Positions 11,701 to 22,776 of a DNA stretch of 64,000 bases are shown here, in pieces. Position 1 is the stretch's first letter. Each line of letters starts with the position of its first letter. Source of the stretch: Chlamydomonas sphaeroides (Eukaryota; Chlorophyta; Chlorophyceae; Chlamydomonadales; Chlamydomonadaceae); assembly GCA_001662425.1 (NCBI GenBank), contig BDDC01000068.1, forward strand, positions 65,054-129,053. Reading direction: 5' to 3'. The notes beneath the pieces are model-generated. The model had not been told where the DNA came from and did not search any database. It saw nothing but the letters and a program-made list of their open reading frames with translations. The translations under genes were made by a program, and so were the position numbers.

Positions 11701-13794
11701 NNNNNNGCCCACCTTGACGCTTTCGGGGTCGGACGGCGCCCCGTTCGCGGACAGGGCGGCCGACGCCGCAGCCACCGCCGCCTCGCGGGCCTCGCCAGCA
11801 GCCTCCGCCGCCAGCCCGGCCTCCTCCTCCACCGCCTCCGGATCCACCACCGCTTTACTCGGCGCTGCTATTTGCTTCTGGGCTATCGCAGCAGCCGGGC
11901 CGCTGCCAGCCTTCGCTGCGGCCGCCGGCGCTGGTGCTGTGGGCGCCGGCATGCCAGCAGCCTTGGCCGATACCGGCTTGCCTAAGCTGCCGCCAGCCGC
12001 CGCCGCAGCTGTTGCTGCCGCCGCAGCAGGCGCAGGCGTGAGTGCCTTGGCGCTGGCCTGCTTGCTGCCCGCCACCGCCGGCCGCCCCACGCCAGACCCC
12101 GCCGCCGCCACGGCCGCCCCTGCCGCCAGCGCCGCAGAGCCGTGCGGGGACGGGGCGCTCGCGCCGCTGCGGTGCAGCCTTGGCGTGCCTGCGCTGCTGC
12201 CGGAGGCTGAAGGCCGCGGCGGCCGCCCGGCGGCGCCGTGGCCCTGGCCGGCCCGGGAGCAGTTGCTTGCGTGGGAGGCCTCTGCCGCGAGGGGCCCATG
12301 CGGCGGCGACTGCAGCGAGGAGGGTCCGAGGTGGGGTCCGTGCGGGGACACCACCACGGCCGACGGCTTGCGGGGCTGGGGCTTTGCGGGCCCCTTCTTT
12401 ATGGCTTTGCGGGCCTGCGGGGCCGGGGCAGGTTGAAGCGGGCCGACAGGTGATGTGTGGGCCGGTGAGCTGAGGGGCAAGGGCAAGGGTCCAGGGGCCA
12501 CGCCTGCCGCCGGCCAGCCGCAAGGGACAACGCCCCCGTGTGGCGGCCCATCGATGTCCCCAGTGCCGCGGCTGCCTGCTTGGAGGGCCCCGACACGCAT
12601 GGCGCGGGCTTGTCGCAGCCTGTCATGCTACCACCGTAGGCATGACGCCACCGTATCGTACCTTCCGGAGCTGCCGCTGCTCCTCCTGGAAGGCCAGCAT
12701 GGACGCCTCCCACGGGGTCAGGGCCTTGCCCGGCGGCGGCGGCGGGGCGGCGGAGCTGGTCACACTGGCGGCGCTGCCCTCCCCCGCTGGGCCCCCAGGC
12801 GTGGTCGACGCCGCGTCACCGCCGTCGCTGCCGCTGTCGTCGGCTATGCCGTCGTCGGCGCCGCTGCTGCTGGCGCCGCGGCCGCCGTTGGCGGGCGACG
12901 ACAGCGCCGCCGCCGACGGCTGCTTCACCGCCGAGCCAAGGTCATAGTTGTAAAAGAGGGAGTCATCGGGCAGGGCAATCGCCGGGGACTTCTGTGCAAC
13001 TGGAGACTTTTGCGCAATAGGAGGAGGAGATGGGTGCGCAGGTGTGGCTGCTGTGGTCGGCGCCGGCGCCGGCGCTGCGGCTGGTGGTGGTGGTGGCGAG
13101 GGCCGCGGCGCCGCCGGTAGCGGCGCTGGCGCTGGCGCCGGTGGCGCTGGCGCCGATGGCTTGGCGGCAGCGCGTGGTGAGCTGGTGAGGGCTGCGTGCA
13201 GGGATCCCGACGATTGCTGCCCTTGCAGCTGGGGCTGGGATGCAGGAGGAGGCGGAGAGGCGTGGGGGTGCGGGGGCGCGTGGGGGTGCCCGGGGCCTTG
13301 TTGGTGGCCGGTCCCGTTGGCCGGGGGCCCAGGCGCGGCGGGCGGTGCTGCGCCGCTGGCGGAGCCGCTGGCGCTGCGTCCACCACCGCTGCCGAAAGAG
13401 AAAAAGGAGTAGAGGGCTGCGACGGGTTGGACGTGCTGTTGGACGATGGGCTGGGGAGGCGGGGGCGGGGGTGATGGCGCCAGCTGGTGGAACAGCTTGG
13501 CGGACACGCCCCGCTCCGCTAGCTCCTGGCGGACTGTGTCGTGCAGAGTTTTCAGCCTGCGTGGGTGGGCGGCGGGAGCGGTCAGGGGCTGCAAGAAGCG
13601 GCCGGGCAAGGCGGCTCGGTAGAGGAGAGAAGGGGGAGAGGGCCGCGGGCGACGCGAAACGCCACGTACTGCACTTGATGTCCGATGCCCTGGGCGACCG
13701 CCATCTGCTGCTCCAAGCTGTGAAGCTGCTCCACAAGTTCGGCGTCGCTTAGCTCGAACACCTCCCAAATGTCCATGAGCTTGGGCCCGACCAT
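5764..13794 (-). CDS. TTLL: Tubulin tyrosine ligase-like (TTLL) polyglutamylase with long disordered N-terminus
   Basis: TTLL enzymes are ATP-grasp ligases that add glutamate (or glycine/tyrosine) to tubulin tails. Thirteen exons join in phase to about 1,670 residues: 13794-13670, 13556-12662, 12414-11713, 11098-10591, 10493-8785, 8532-8395, 8110-7995, 7716-7603, 7428-7301, 7130-6931, 6641-6583, 6328-6225, 5978-5764. The C-terminal third holds the whole catalytic core in order: WNVLWSWS, VNHFAEARQLTRKDLLKKH, FVLPKEAGAFEEAYV, WIQKPVGLSRGRGISL, YLTDPLLVEGFKFDLRLYVL, EGFARFTTL, HLTNSSVQK, SFELFGFDVMIDDQLK, VWLLEVNSSPS and a closing VMPRRYGEKPRNAGGF. The first ~1,050 residues are Ala/Pro/Ser-rich and disordered, after a short helical start (MVGPKLMDIWEVFELSDAEL). 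A 436-base gap lies in intron 3, so an extra exon there cannot be excluded. The subgroup (TTLL5/6-like or other) is unclear. It diverges from the LENG1 gene. Confidence 0.94.
11201..11270. repeat. (GCCCA)n pentanucleotide microsatellite at assembly gap
   Basis: About 14 near-perfect copies of GCCCA, with one GCCTA variant, run directly into the run of Ns. The tract lies in the third intron of the TTLL gene, where the sense strand reads TGGGC. The repeat probably caused the gap. The same pentamer occurs in an intron at about 62323-62358. Confidence 0.95.
11271..11706. other. Assembly gap (436 N)
   Basis: Run of undetermined bases within the third TTLL intron. The exon before it ends in a clean AAG/GTGGGC donor at the gap edge, and the next exon starts in phase 0 at 11098, so no coding sequence need be missing. 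Confidence 1.
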
Positions 13795-14186
13795 GTTGTC
13801 GCTGCGGCCCCCTGGGGCCGGATGGCGGCCTTAAAGTAGGCTGTTTATCATGGTGGCCGTCTCAGCACGCCTTCGATAGGCATTGCGGTGTGCACGACGA
13901 TTCGCGTGCGCTATAACATTGCTGGAGCGGCAGCAGCGGTACACATATAGACTATAAAATAAGGCTCCTCTATGAATATACTGTATGCAGCCTGAAAGCG
14001 TACCGCGACCTTGACGAGGCTCGCACCACGTCACATTGCTGCAACACCGCTGCACGCGAGGCGCTGCCCTCATATGCTGCCTACATAAGTCTAGGCAGCA
14101 GCTAGACCAGCTGCCGAGGACTTGGGTACACAGAGCGTGCCGGCCCACCGCCATCGCCCGGGCCGGCCCCACCCCAACCCGCCACG
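13795..14186. promoter_or_regulatory. Divergent promoter region between TTLL and LENG1 genes
   Basis: The two start codons face away from each other across 392 bases. A TATAAAAT element at 13953-13960 on the plus strand lies about 230 bases before the LENG1 start and is the best core-promoter candidate. The region is clearly more AT-rich than the flanking coding sequence. Transcription start sites cannot be seen. Confidence 0.5.
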
Positions 14187-16187
14187 ATGGGCGGTCACGG
14201 TGGCCTCAACATCCTGCCACAGAAGCGGTGGAACGTCTACAATCGTGACAACAAGCTCAAGGTCGCGCAGGATGAGGAGAAAGCCAAGAAGGCGGAGGAC
14301 GAATCCCGGCAGCGGCATGAGCAGGCGGAGCGGGAGCACCGGCACCAGAAGCTGCTGCGCCGCGCCACGGGCACCTCCGGCGAGGGTGCCCTCGTCGAAG
14401 CGGGCGGCGGCGATGTGGTCACCGTCGAGGGCGACGGGGCAGTGGTAGCGGCACCAGCGCCGCAGGGCCACATCAACTTCTGGAAGGAGGAGGAGGTCAA
14501 GCTGCAGCATCCCGAGAACGAGGTGCGAACGGTGGATTCGGACCGTTCGCGCTTGGCCCCGGCGCGGCGTCTGCGCCGCAGCGGCCGGCCTGGGGACTCA
14601 GCAAGCCCAGGGCGTCAGCCACCGCCTGCCAAGGTGGCCTTCTGGGTTGGCCATCTCGACCGCTGCGCCGCCCTGGCCCCGCTTGTCGTGCTCGCCCCAC
14701 AGAAGCAGCAGCGCGAGGACCTCAAGCGCCGCGGCAACCCCGACACGTACACCACCGACGCCAAGTTCGACGAGCGCTTTGCGCTGGCGTACGGCCTCAT
14801 TGGGGACAAGGTGGGGTCGTGAGGGTCGTGGGGCTCGCGCGTGTGCGGGTGGGCGGCGGCATGGTGCAGGGGGGCCACTCGGCGGCCGTACACATGCGGT
14901 ACGGCAAGGTGCGGCCGCCCTGGCGTACGGCCGCCGTGGGGCCAAGGCGTGCTGACTTGCTGGGCTTGAGATGATGGAACCAAATTAAATACGCAAAGCG
15001 CCAAGCTTCACGACTGGCTGGCTCGGCCCCTGGGCCCAGACTGACTGAGCTGCGCACACTGGGTTCCAAGCATCCAGGCGCGTGACGGCAATGTCGTGGT
15101 GTGCTTACATGGCCACCTCAGCCCCGCACTCGGGGTGCCCTGCGCCCCGCTGCCACCCATGCCGCCCTCCACCACACAGCCCTGGTACGCGCAAGCCAAG
15201 CAGCCCGTCGCGGAGGCCGAGCCCCGCCCTGTCGCGGCCGCCGGCGGCGCGACCGCGGCAGCCCTCGCCGCCCTGCCCCCGGGCCACCCCGCGCGCGCCG
15301 CGCTGGCCCTGGGCAAGTCGGCCGCGGCCGCAGCCGCTGCCGCCCTGCCGGCCCCGGGCCAGCCCCAAGCCGCGCTGCCGGGCTCCGGCAAGAAGCGCCG
15401 GCGCGACGACGCGGGCGGCTCCAGCAGCAGCAGCAGCGGCTCCAGAAGCAGTGACAGCGAGACGTCCTCGTCCTCGTCATCATCGTCGGACGAGAGCAGC
15501 AGCTCCTCGGATTCGGACTCGGGCGGCCGCCACCGCAGCAGAAAGCGGCGGCGGCGGCGCTCCTCGAGCCCTGTGTCCGGATCCAGCAGCTCCGACTCCG
15601 GATCCGACTCCGACTCGTCCCGTGGCGGCGGCCGCAAGCGCGACCGTCGGAGACGCAGCGGGCGCAGCAGCTCCAAGCGGAAGAAAGCGAGCGGCGACCG
15701 CGACCGCAAGGATGCTCGCCGCTCGCGGTCCTCCTCCGGCAAAGGCAAGCGCAGCAGCTCCAAGTCCAAGTCCAAATCCAAGTCTAAGGACAGGTCCAAG
15801 GACAGGGACCGCAAGTCCGGGAAGCGGCGCAAGACCGGCTCGGCGGCGCTGGCGCTGGCGGGGCCGTCCGGCGGCGGCGCCAAGTCCGTGGAGCACCTGC
15901 GCGAGGAGCGGCTGGCGCGGGAGGCGGGGGAGCGGCTCAAGCAGCGAGCCGTGCTGGCGGCCACGGGGGTGCTGCCGGACGGGTGCGTGGGCGGGAGGTT
16001 GTGGGCCGGGAGGACAATGGGGCGGCAGGGCACTGGGGCGGGAGGGGTGGCTACGCACGCTCCTGGCCGCAACGCCCAATGCTCATTGCGTCGGTGTGCC
16101 CCACAACCCCTCCCCAGGCCGCCCGCCAAGGAGTACCACGGCGCCTTTGGCTTTGCGGCCGCGCTCAAGCGCCGCAAGACGCAGTAG
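14187..16187 (+). CDS. LENG1: LENG1-like protein with CIR N-terminal domain and RS/K-rich tail
   Basis: Four phase-consistent exons (14187-14522, 14703-14810, 15180-15982, 16118-16187) code about 438 residues. The N-terminus, MGGHGGLNILPQKRWNVYN followed by RDNKLKVAQDEEKA, is the CIR N-terminal domain found in LENG1 and spliceosome-associated proteins. A Lys/Glu-rich coiled segment follows. Exon 3 begins with PWYAQAKQP, the PWY element that LENG1 homologues carry. The rest of exon 3 is a serine-rich acidic block and then RS, RD and KSKSK repeats with nuclear-localisation character. The end is KEYHGAFGFAAALKRRKTQ. The role is inferred to be nuclear, probably pre-mRNA splicing; no enzyme domain is present. 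Its 3' end faces that of PIG-L, 363 bases away. Confidence 0.85.
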
Positions 16188-16550
16188 CGAGTGGAGCGCA
16201 GGCCGGGGGCCGCAGGCGCGGGCGGAGCCGGGGCTACATCCCAAAGCGCCGCCGCGCGTGCGGTCTGCGAAGCGCCGCGGCTCGCGTTCCGAGGCTTGCC
16301 GCACGCAGCAGCATGGGGCCGTGGGGCCGGGGGCTGACGTGTGGACACGGGCGGCGCCGCGGACCGACGCACACACAGGGCTGTGCTGGCGCCGGTTGTG
16401 AGTGAGCACACGGCAGTGCTGGCCCTGGTGGCTCACCGCGGTCGCCATAGTCGGCTTGGGCACGCGGCGCCCATCGCCCGGCGTCCGCCTTGTTTGTCGG
16501 GTGTTGGGTAAGCCTGTTGATGTCGGTTGGCGGCTGGACGGGGGAACCTG

Positions 16551-18797
16551 CTACGCGCGCCGGCGCGTGCTGCCGCCGGCGTGCGGCGGCGGCGGCGGCT
16601 GGTGGGCGCTTGGCGGCAGGGGCAGCAGGCCCGCGGGCCGCAGCTGGTTGATGTAGGTGTAGGTGGAGGCGGCGATGAAGAGCGCGCGGTACCTGCAGGC
16701 CCACGGCCGGCAGCGGGCGCGCAGGCCGGGCGTCGGGCGCTCTGCGTGGCGCGTTGGCTTGTTGGGCGCTGCGCACCCCACGTAAGCCCCCTGCCGCATG
16801 TAACCCAGCGACACGCGCGCGTGCTCCTCCTGCCCCGGCCGCGGCCCCGACACCCAACCCGGGCCTGCGCGCCCACGGGCCTGCGCACCCCAGCCCGCCG
16901 CAGCCGCGGCTCCCTGCCCTGCCCACCACACGAGCTGGCTCCAGTGGCACGCCATGGCGCGCACCGCTGTACCCGGGCCGGCCCCTCCCAGCAGCACGTC
17001 GCCCCGCCTCATGGCCGCCAGCGGCGCCAGCAGCCACGCGCCCAGCGGGCCGCTGAACTTGAGCGCCAGCGGGTGCGTCACCTGCCCGCCGTGCAGGGGC
17101 GTGGCAGAGCAGGGAGGCGTGGGGCAAGGAGGGGCAGAGCTGGGCGGGGCAGGTAGGGAAGGCGGGGGCAGGAGGGGCAAGGGCCGCGCGACAGCAAGCG
17201 CGCTGCAGGGAGCGGCCAGAGGCGGGGGGGGCTGACAAGGGGAGGGGCTGGCAGGGAACGGCCAGAGGGGCGATGTGCCGATAAGCTGGCGAGCAGCAGC
17301 CTGCAGCGAGCTGCCCGCGTGTAGCGCGCACCAGGCTCCAGCAGGGGGCCCCACCCCACCAGGTAAAGCACCCTGCAGCCGCCGCCGTCGCCTGCGCCTC
17401 CACCGCGGCTGCTGGCCCCGCCGCTCGCCTCCTCGAGCATTTGCCTGCGCGCGGTGGTACCCGGCACGGGCGCAGGCTCGCACACAGAGGCCCCAGACGC
17501 TCGTCTCGGGCATCGATTGCACGCACACGAAGAAGGCCATCGCACACGAGGGCCAGCTCCTCGTCCATCGTGAAACCATCACGACGTCAGGACCGCCGCG
17601 CGCAGGCTTGGCGCCCGCAAGCCGCTGCAGCCGCCGCACCCGCCGCTCAGCGGCCCCAGCCCCTCCTCGGCGCTGCCCTTTCCCCTGCACCCCTTTCCCT
17701 CGCACCCCTTTCCCCTGCACCCCTTTCCCCTGCACCCCTTTCCCCTGCACCCCTTTCCCCTGCACCCCTCGCACCTCACGGCCGCATGGATGCTGACGTG
17801 GTTGGGGTGGCCCGACACGCCGCCGCCGTCAAACGTCACCAGCTGCAGGCAGAGGCGGGATGTGCCAGGGGCGAGGCGGGGAGAGGGGAGAGGGGAAAGG
17901 CAAGCGCAGGGTGGCACAAGATGAGCTGGAGGAGGAGCTGGCTTGGACAACGAAGGGGAGGGGCAGGACAGCACCCCAGCTCATACGATCAGGTGCGTGG
18001 GCTTGTGCGGAGTTTGAGCCGCCTGCGCTCGGGTGGTGCCGGCAGGTACTGAGGCGGTGTCCCTGCGGGTGCGGTGGCGCACGTAGGCCGCACCTCGTCC
18101 GGCTGGAGGGCCGTCAGCGCTGTCAGCACGTGCTGTCGCACAGCAGCGGCGTCCCAGGCGTGGAAGCCGTCCTGGGCGGGGACCAGGAGGGTGGGTGGCG
18201 GTGGCCGATGTGTTTGTGTGCGCGCTGGCCCAACATGCTCTGTCGTTACGGCAGCTCAAGTGGTCGGCGGTGGCGTGGCGTGCAGCCGCCTTGCCTGGAG
18301 AGCGGGGTCATCGACGATCGTCACGTGCTTCGCAGGTATCTACGAAGGAAAGAGAGGTGGGGTGAGGGCGCCTGGGGTTGCACTGAGGCTGCAGCGGGCA
18401 TGTGAAGCGGCAGAAATGCGGCAGCGACCGGACCTGGAAGACGGCGCAAGCCCGCAGGAGCTCCTGTCGACGGATCGTGCCCAGGCCGTCGGCATTGCCT
18501 GCGCCCAGAGGTTTGAGTGACACACAAGGGCGAGGGGTTTCGTGAGAGCTAGCTGCGCGTTGGCGGGTAGCACGTTAGGCACGCACCCGTCGACAGGCAG
18601 AGCACGTGCACCTGGGAGCCGCTCCGAGACGCGTGGCTCAAGTAGTTGGCAAAGAACAGCGACTCGTCATCCGGGTGCGCTATCACGAGCAGCGCTATGC
18701 TCGCTGAGCGGTGTGCGCATGCGAGCGTTTTTTTGTGCCAGCACCATGACGCGAATGCGATCAGCAACGTTATAGGCACTAGATGCGCGGGGGACAT
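16551..18797 (-). CDS. PIGL: N-acetylglucosaminyl-phosphatidylinositol de-N-acetylase (PIG-L)
   Basis: Catalyses the second step of GPI-anchor synthesis at the ER: removal of the acetyl group from GlcNAc-PI. The start at 18797 gives a short hydrophobic anchor (SPAHLVPITLLIAFASW), as in mammalian PIG-L. It is followed by IALLVIAHPDDESLFFANYL, the zinc-binding AHPDDE motif. Next come GNADGLGTIRRQELLRACAV, the DD of HVTIVDDP, GFHAWDAAAVRQHVL and VTFDGGGVSGHPNHVSIHAA with the second metal-binding His. The C-terminal part has FSGPLGAWLL, AMACHWSQLVW (compare AMSCHRSQLLW) and RALFIAASTYTYINQL. The join after VDDPALQ appears to use a GC donor (GCAAGG). The intron after HAAVR holds a 15-bp tandem repeat. 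It is head-to-head with the OPR-like gene. Confidence 0.94.
17677..17772. repeat. 15-bp minisatellite in a PIG-L intron
   Basis: About six tandem copies of CCCCTTTCCCCTGCA on the plus strand, one copy altered to CTCGCA. They begin just after the HAAVR splice donor of the PIG-L gene. The sense strand of the gene therefore carries the G-rich version. Confidence 0.95.
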
Positions 18798-19334
18798 TGT
18801 TCGGGCGTCGGGATGCAGCAAGAGCCGAACTGCAATTGGCGAAAGAAGCCTTCCGACTTTTGCGCTCCGCTCGCCCCCTCGCCATACGCGCATCTCCGTT
18901 TGATACATTCTCAGGCATTACTCAACACGCACGCCAGAACTGCGCAGACTGCCCTAGCGACTAGGCTTATCCTCGCACGAATTGCAGCTTTGTCCTCTCG
19001 CCGGAGAGTTTGATGCGCCCCGCACTCGACTTGTCATAGCACGACGCTGCCCGGCGCGCCGCTTTGAGCAGCTATGCGGGCGGTTCCAGACACCCGGCGG
19101 TGCGCTGCCGGCGCAGCTGAGTCTCACTGCACAACCAGCGCGACGGGTGTGCCGCACGTCGGACGCTTGAGGGTGTCGGTGCGGTGTCAAGCCAAGCTTG
19201 TGGGACGTGATGTGGGCCGACCGAGGACTCCGAAGCGCGTGCGGCCCGGACCCGGTGGCCTGATATCTCTTGAAAAGGTGGGCTGGGCTCATCGCCTCGA
19301 GGGCAAGCAGCCTGCCATGGGGCATGTTTGAAGT
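18798..19334. promoter_or_regulatory. Divergent promoter region between PIG-L and OPR-like genes
   Basis: The 537 bases separate two outward-facing start codons. No clear TATA box or repeat is seen. It presumably holds both promoters and 5' UTRs; part may be a first exon of the OPR-like gene if its true start lies upstream. Confidence 0.4.
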
Positions 19335-22300
19335 ATGACTCCCCCCGCGCATAACACTCGCCCCCTGCCGTTCCCCGCTGCCCCGCCCCCGTCCCTGCCA
19401 CGGCCCGCTCAGGTGACCGCCCCCGTTCCCTTCACTTCCGGCGCCAACCCGCGCGACCTCGCCGCGGAGCTGCACGGCCTGTCGCCGCTGTGTGCGCAGA
19501 AGAAGCTCACGCTCAGCATCAAATCCGCGCGCACACTCTCCGACTTTGCGTCCATCATCGTCGCCGGCGGCCGCCTCATCGACTCCATATGCCTCGTGGC
19601 CATCCTGGCGGGCCTTCCACGGGCCGTGCAGCGCTCCGCGCTGCCCGTCGTCACGCCCGCGCCATCCTCGTCCTCGTCCCCTTCGCCAACCACCGCCGCC
19701 GCCTCTGGCCGCGCGACGCTGCAGCTGTCGGAGCACGAGGCCCGCGAGCTCATCGTCGTGACAAACCGCGTCGTTGACCTGGTACAGCTCCGACTGCGCG
19801 AGTTTGACTCGCACGGCCTGGTCACCGTGGCCGTGGGCCTGGCCAAGCTGGGCGCCTTCGTGGCCGTGGACCCCGCCATCTTCCGGTCGCTCCTGGCGGC
19901 GGTGGAGCCACGGCTGTCGGGGCTGCCCACCAAGTCCCTGGCCAACCTGATGTGGGCGGTGAGCCGGGATGCCTGGCCACGCGGGTTCTGCGGCGCGTGC
20001 GCCCGCAACCCATCCCGGGTTCCCGGGCTCCGCTGCAATGCCCACGCCCTACCCTGCCGACCCAACCCTCCCGCCCCCCAACCTGTTCTCCCCCAGCTGG
20101 CCACCGCGGGCGTGCAGCCGTGCGGCTCGTGGCTGTCGGCCTACTACGGCTCCGTGGAGCGGCAGCTGGACGCCTTCAGCGGCCCCGACCTGGCCAACCT
20201 GCTGTGGGGGCTGGCCAAGTTCGACCTCATGCCCGAGGTGCGGTGGAGCGGCCCTCTGGCACCGAGCGCTGGCTGGCCGCCTGGGTGAAGCCGTGTGGTT
20301 GCGTGCGCGCTGCACCGAGGGACCGCCAGCGCCCAGCAGCTGCATTCCTGCAGCCCCTCCAACCCCCAACCTCCAACCCCCAACCTCCAACCGCCCCGTT
20401 CAGGTGTGGCTCATGGACCAGCTGGCCTCCGCCAGCCTGGCGCAGCTGCGGCGCACCCACTGCGCCGCCGACGGCGCCACGCTGCTGACGGTGCTGGCTC
20501 GCTACCACGCGGCCTACAACTACCGGCTGCCGGAGGAGGCGCTGGCGGGCTTCCTGGCGGCGCTGCAGCCGGGGCTGCGCGCGGCGGCGGCGAGCGACAT
20601 GGTCGCCATCGTGCACTCGGTGAGGGCGAGCAGCCGAGGAAGGCAGGGAGGCAGGCCCTGGGCTGGCTTGTTTGCGTCCTGGTCCTTGACGCCTGTAGCG
20701 GCGGATGACGACGCAGCTGACAGAGCCAGCGGGGGCTGTGCGTCGCTGCCAGGCTTCGTCTTCCCGTGGCCCGCGGCCGCCTCATCCCGTGCCTGCGTGT
20801 TGCCCCGCCCCCCTGCGCCAGGCGGTGTGCATGTCTTACATGCCGCCCCGGCCCTTCATGCTCGACCTCTACGTCGTGCTGTTGGACCGGCTCAGCCCCA
20901 ACACCGCCGCCGCCGCCGCGGCCGTGGCCGGCAGCGTCAGCGGCGCCGCGAGCCCCGGCGGCGCCGCCGACGGGCAAGGCAGCGGCGCCAGCTCCCTGGC
21001 GGGCGGCGCGTCGGCCGCCGGCTCGGGCGCCGGGCTGTCGTACTCTGACTTCTCGCGGCTGCTGTGGTCGCTGTCGCGCGTGGACTGCACGCCACCGCGC
21101 AGGTGGGGGCAGCCCCGGGGGACTCAGCCCAGGCAGCAGCGGGGCACGTTCGAAGCCGAGGTTGCGGCGACGCTGGCGGCGCTCGACCCGTCCCGGAGAA
21201 GAAATGATTGGACGTTCCTCCCATCGCACGGCCGTGACCCTGGCCCTGACTGTGCCCTGCCTCCCCACCGCTCTCTCCACCCGTGCCCCTCAGCTGGCTG
21301 CGCGAGTTTGTGGAGGTGGCCACGCCCAAGCTGCCGCACCTGCGCCACCGCGCGCTCAGCGAGCTCATCTGGGCGCTGGCGTGCTGGGACGCCCGCCCCT
21401 CGCCGCGCTTCCTCGCCGAGGTGCGTCCACCGCCGCCACCCCCTCCTCTGGCTTGGCCCCACTCCTGAAACGCTGAGGGACGCCCTCAGCGACGTCTGCT
21501 CTCAGCCCGACCCTTGCCCTCGCTTGCCTCGGCCGCCCGAAACCCTTCCCGCCCCTGTCTCCACCCTCGCGCCTCCCCAGTTCTACCGCGCCTCCGCCCG
21601 GCGGCTGCCCGACTACCCGCCCAGCTGCATCGCCGATACGCTCACGGCGCTGGCCAAGATGGGCTGCCGCGCTCCCGCCGGCTGGCTGGGCGGCATGCTG
21701 CGGGCCTTCTGCAGCCAGCTGCCGGCGGCGGGCAGCCACGAGCTGGTGGCGGTGCTGGAGGGCGTGGTGGAGGTGGGGCCGGGGGAAAGGGAGGGCCTGG
21801 GAGGGTGAGAGGGGTCAGGGTACGTGTCGTTTGTCGGCGGGCAGCCACAAGCTGGTGGCGGTGGTTTAGGCCGTGGTGGGGTTTGGGTTGGGGCCGTGGA
21901 GGGGGGAGGAAAGGGTTGAGGGAAGGAAGCATGGGAAGGAGGACGGTGGCGCTGGGGCATCCGCGACGGCCGCCCCTTCCCTCCCCCTGCTCCCCTCCCT
22001 CCCGTGTGTGTGTGTGCGTGCGTAGGTGTGCGACGACCAGCACCGGCCCTGGCTGGCGGCGCCCACCGCCCGCCGCGCGCTGCAGCTCATTGCCGACACC
22101 GCCGCCTCTAAGTTCTCCGTCTACGACTCGCTTTCGGTGCGCCTGCGTTCCCGTTGACGTTGCATGCGCGCAGCGTAGTGGGCCCCTCCCCCGCGCTGCC
22201 GGCTGGCGGCCGCCCGGCACTGGGGTGCCGTACCTCGTACCTCGTACCGTGGTGGCCCGACCCGCCCTCCTTGCCCCCCTGCTGGCCCTCTGCCGCCCGC

Positions 22301-22776
22301 AGCACGCCCGGCTGGTGCTGGCGCTCGCCCGCGCCAACTACTGCCCGGGCACTGCCTGGCTGCTGCAGCAGCAGGTGAGGGCCGATGCTGCGGCAGCCCG
22401 CTGTCACGCTGCCAGGAGCCCCGTCCAAGGGCCACATGGGTCACTCGGCCCTCGCGCACCCCTCTGCTCCACATGGGCCGCCGCCGCAGCTCACCGTGGC
22501 ACGCCGCACGTTCGTCCGCACGGGGCCCTCGCTCACCCCTGCCCTGCCTCGCTTGCAGTCTCACGCACGGAACCCGTCCCTGGCCCTCCTCGTCCCCCGT
22601 CCCCCGTCCCTCAGGCGAGCCTGGCCAGCGCCTGGTCCTCCGGCGGCGCCGACATTGACAACGCCACCGCCGCCGGCCTGGCGCGCGCCTACAGCCAGTG
22701 GGATGTGGAGCTGGACAGTGCGCTTGCGGCGGAGCTGGGGCTCACCATTGTGGCGCCGGGGGCCGTGGCTGAGTGA
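19335..22776 (+). CDS. OPR-like helical-repeat protein (probable organelle RNA-binding factor)
   Basis: Nine exons or so code about 645 residues, mostly degenerate alpha-helical repeats. Repeated leucine-rich elements of the L(A/S)NL(M/L)WA/GL kind are visible: SLANLMWAVSRD, DLANLLWGLAKFDLMPE, DFSRLLWSLSRVD, ALSELIWALACWD, IADTLTALAKMGC. This is the signature of octotricopeptide-repeat and related FAST/RAP-type proteins, which in Chlamydomonas mature or activate specific chloroplast or mitochondrial mRNAs. The N-terminal 30 residues are Pro/Ala/Arg-rich with no acidic residue, as expected of a transit peptide, but a 5' exon upstream of 19335 is possible. No C-terminal RAP domain was recognised. 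The intron at about 21103-21291 holds one copy of a 42-bp repeat whose second copy lies just downstream of the stop. Confidence 0.72.
20355..20400 (+). repeat. CCAACCCC-type microsatellite in OPR-like gene intron
   Basis: Alternating CCTCCAACC and CCCCAACC units lie immediately upstream of a CAG acceptor. They may act as an extended polypyrimidine-like tract for the next exon (VWLMDQLAS). Confidence 0.7.
21172..21213 (+). repeat. 42-bp perfect repeat, copy 1 (intronic)
   Basis: Sequence starting GCTGGCGGCGCTCGACCC and ending AAATGATTGGAC, identical over 42 bases to 22874-22915 in the same orientation. This copy lies in the ~190-base intron of the OPR-like gene between the DCTPPR and WLREFVE exons. 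Confidence 0.95.

Noticed and set aside
9671..12436. Plus-strand open frame of about 920 codons
   Set aside because: It is antisense to the TTLL exons and runs through the N gap. The composition is the mirror of GC-rich Ala/Pro coding sequence and no domain is seen.
15008..16411. Minus-strand open frame of about 467 codons
   Set aside because: Antisense shadow of the LENG1 Ser/Lys-rich exon. Long antisense frames are expected where RS/DS repeats have high GC.
16234..17568. Minus-strand open frame of about 440 codons
   Set aside because: Right strand but wrong frame across PIG-L exons and introns. The PIG-L motifs are in other frames joined by splicing.
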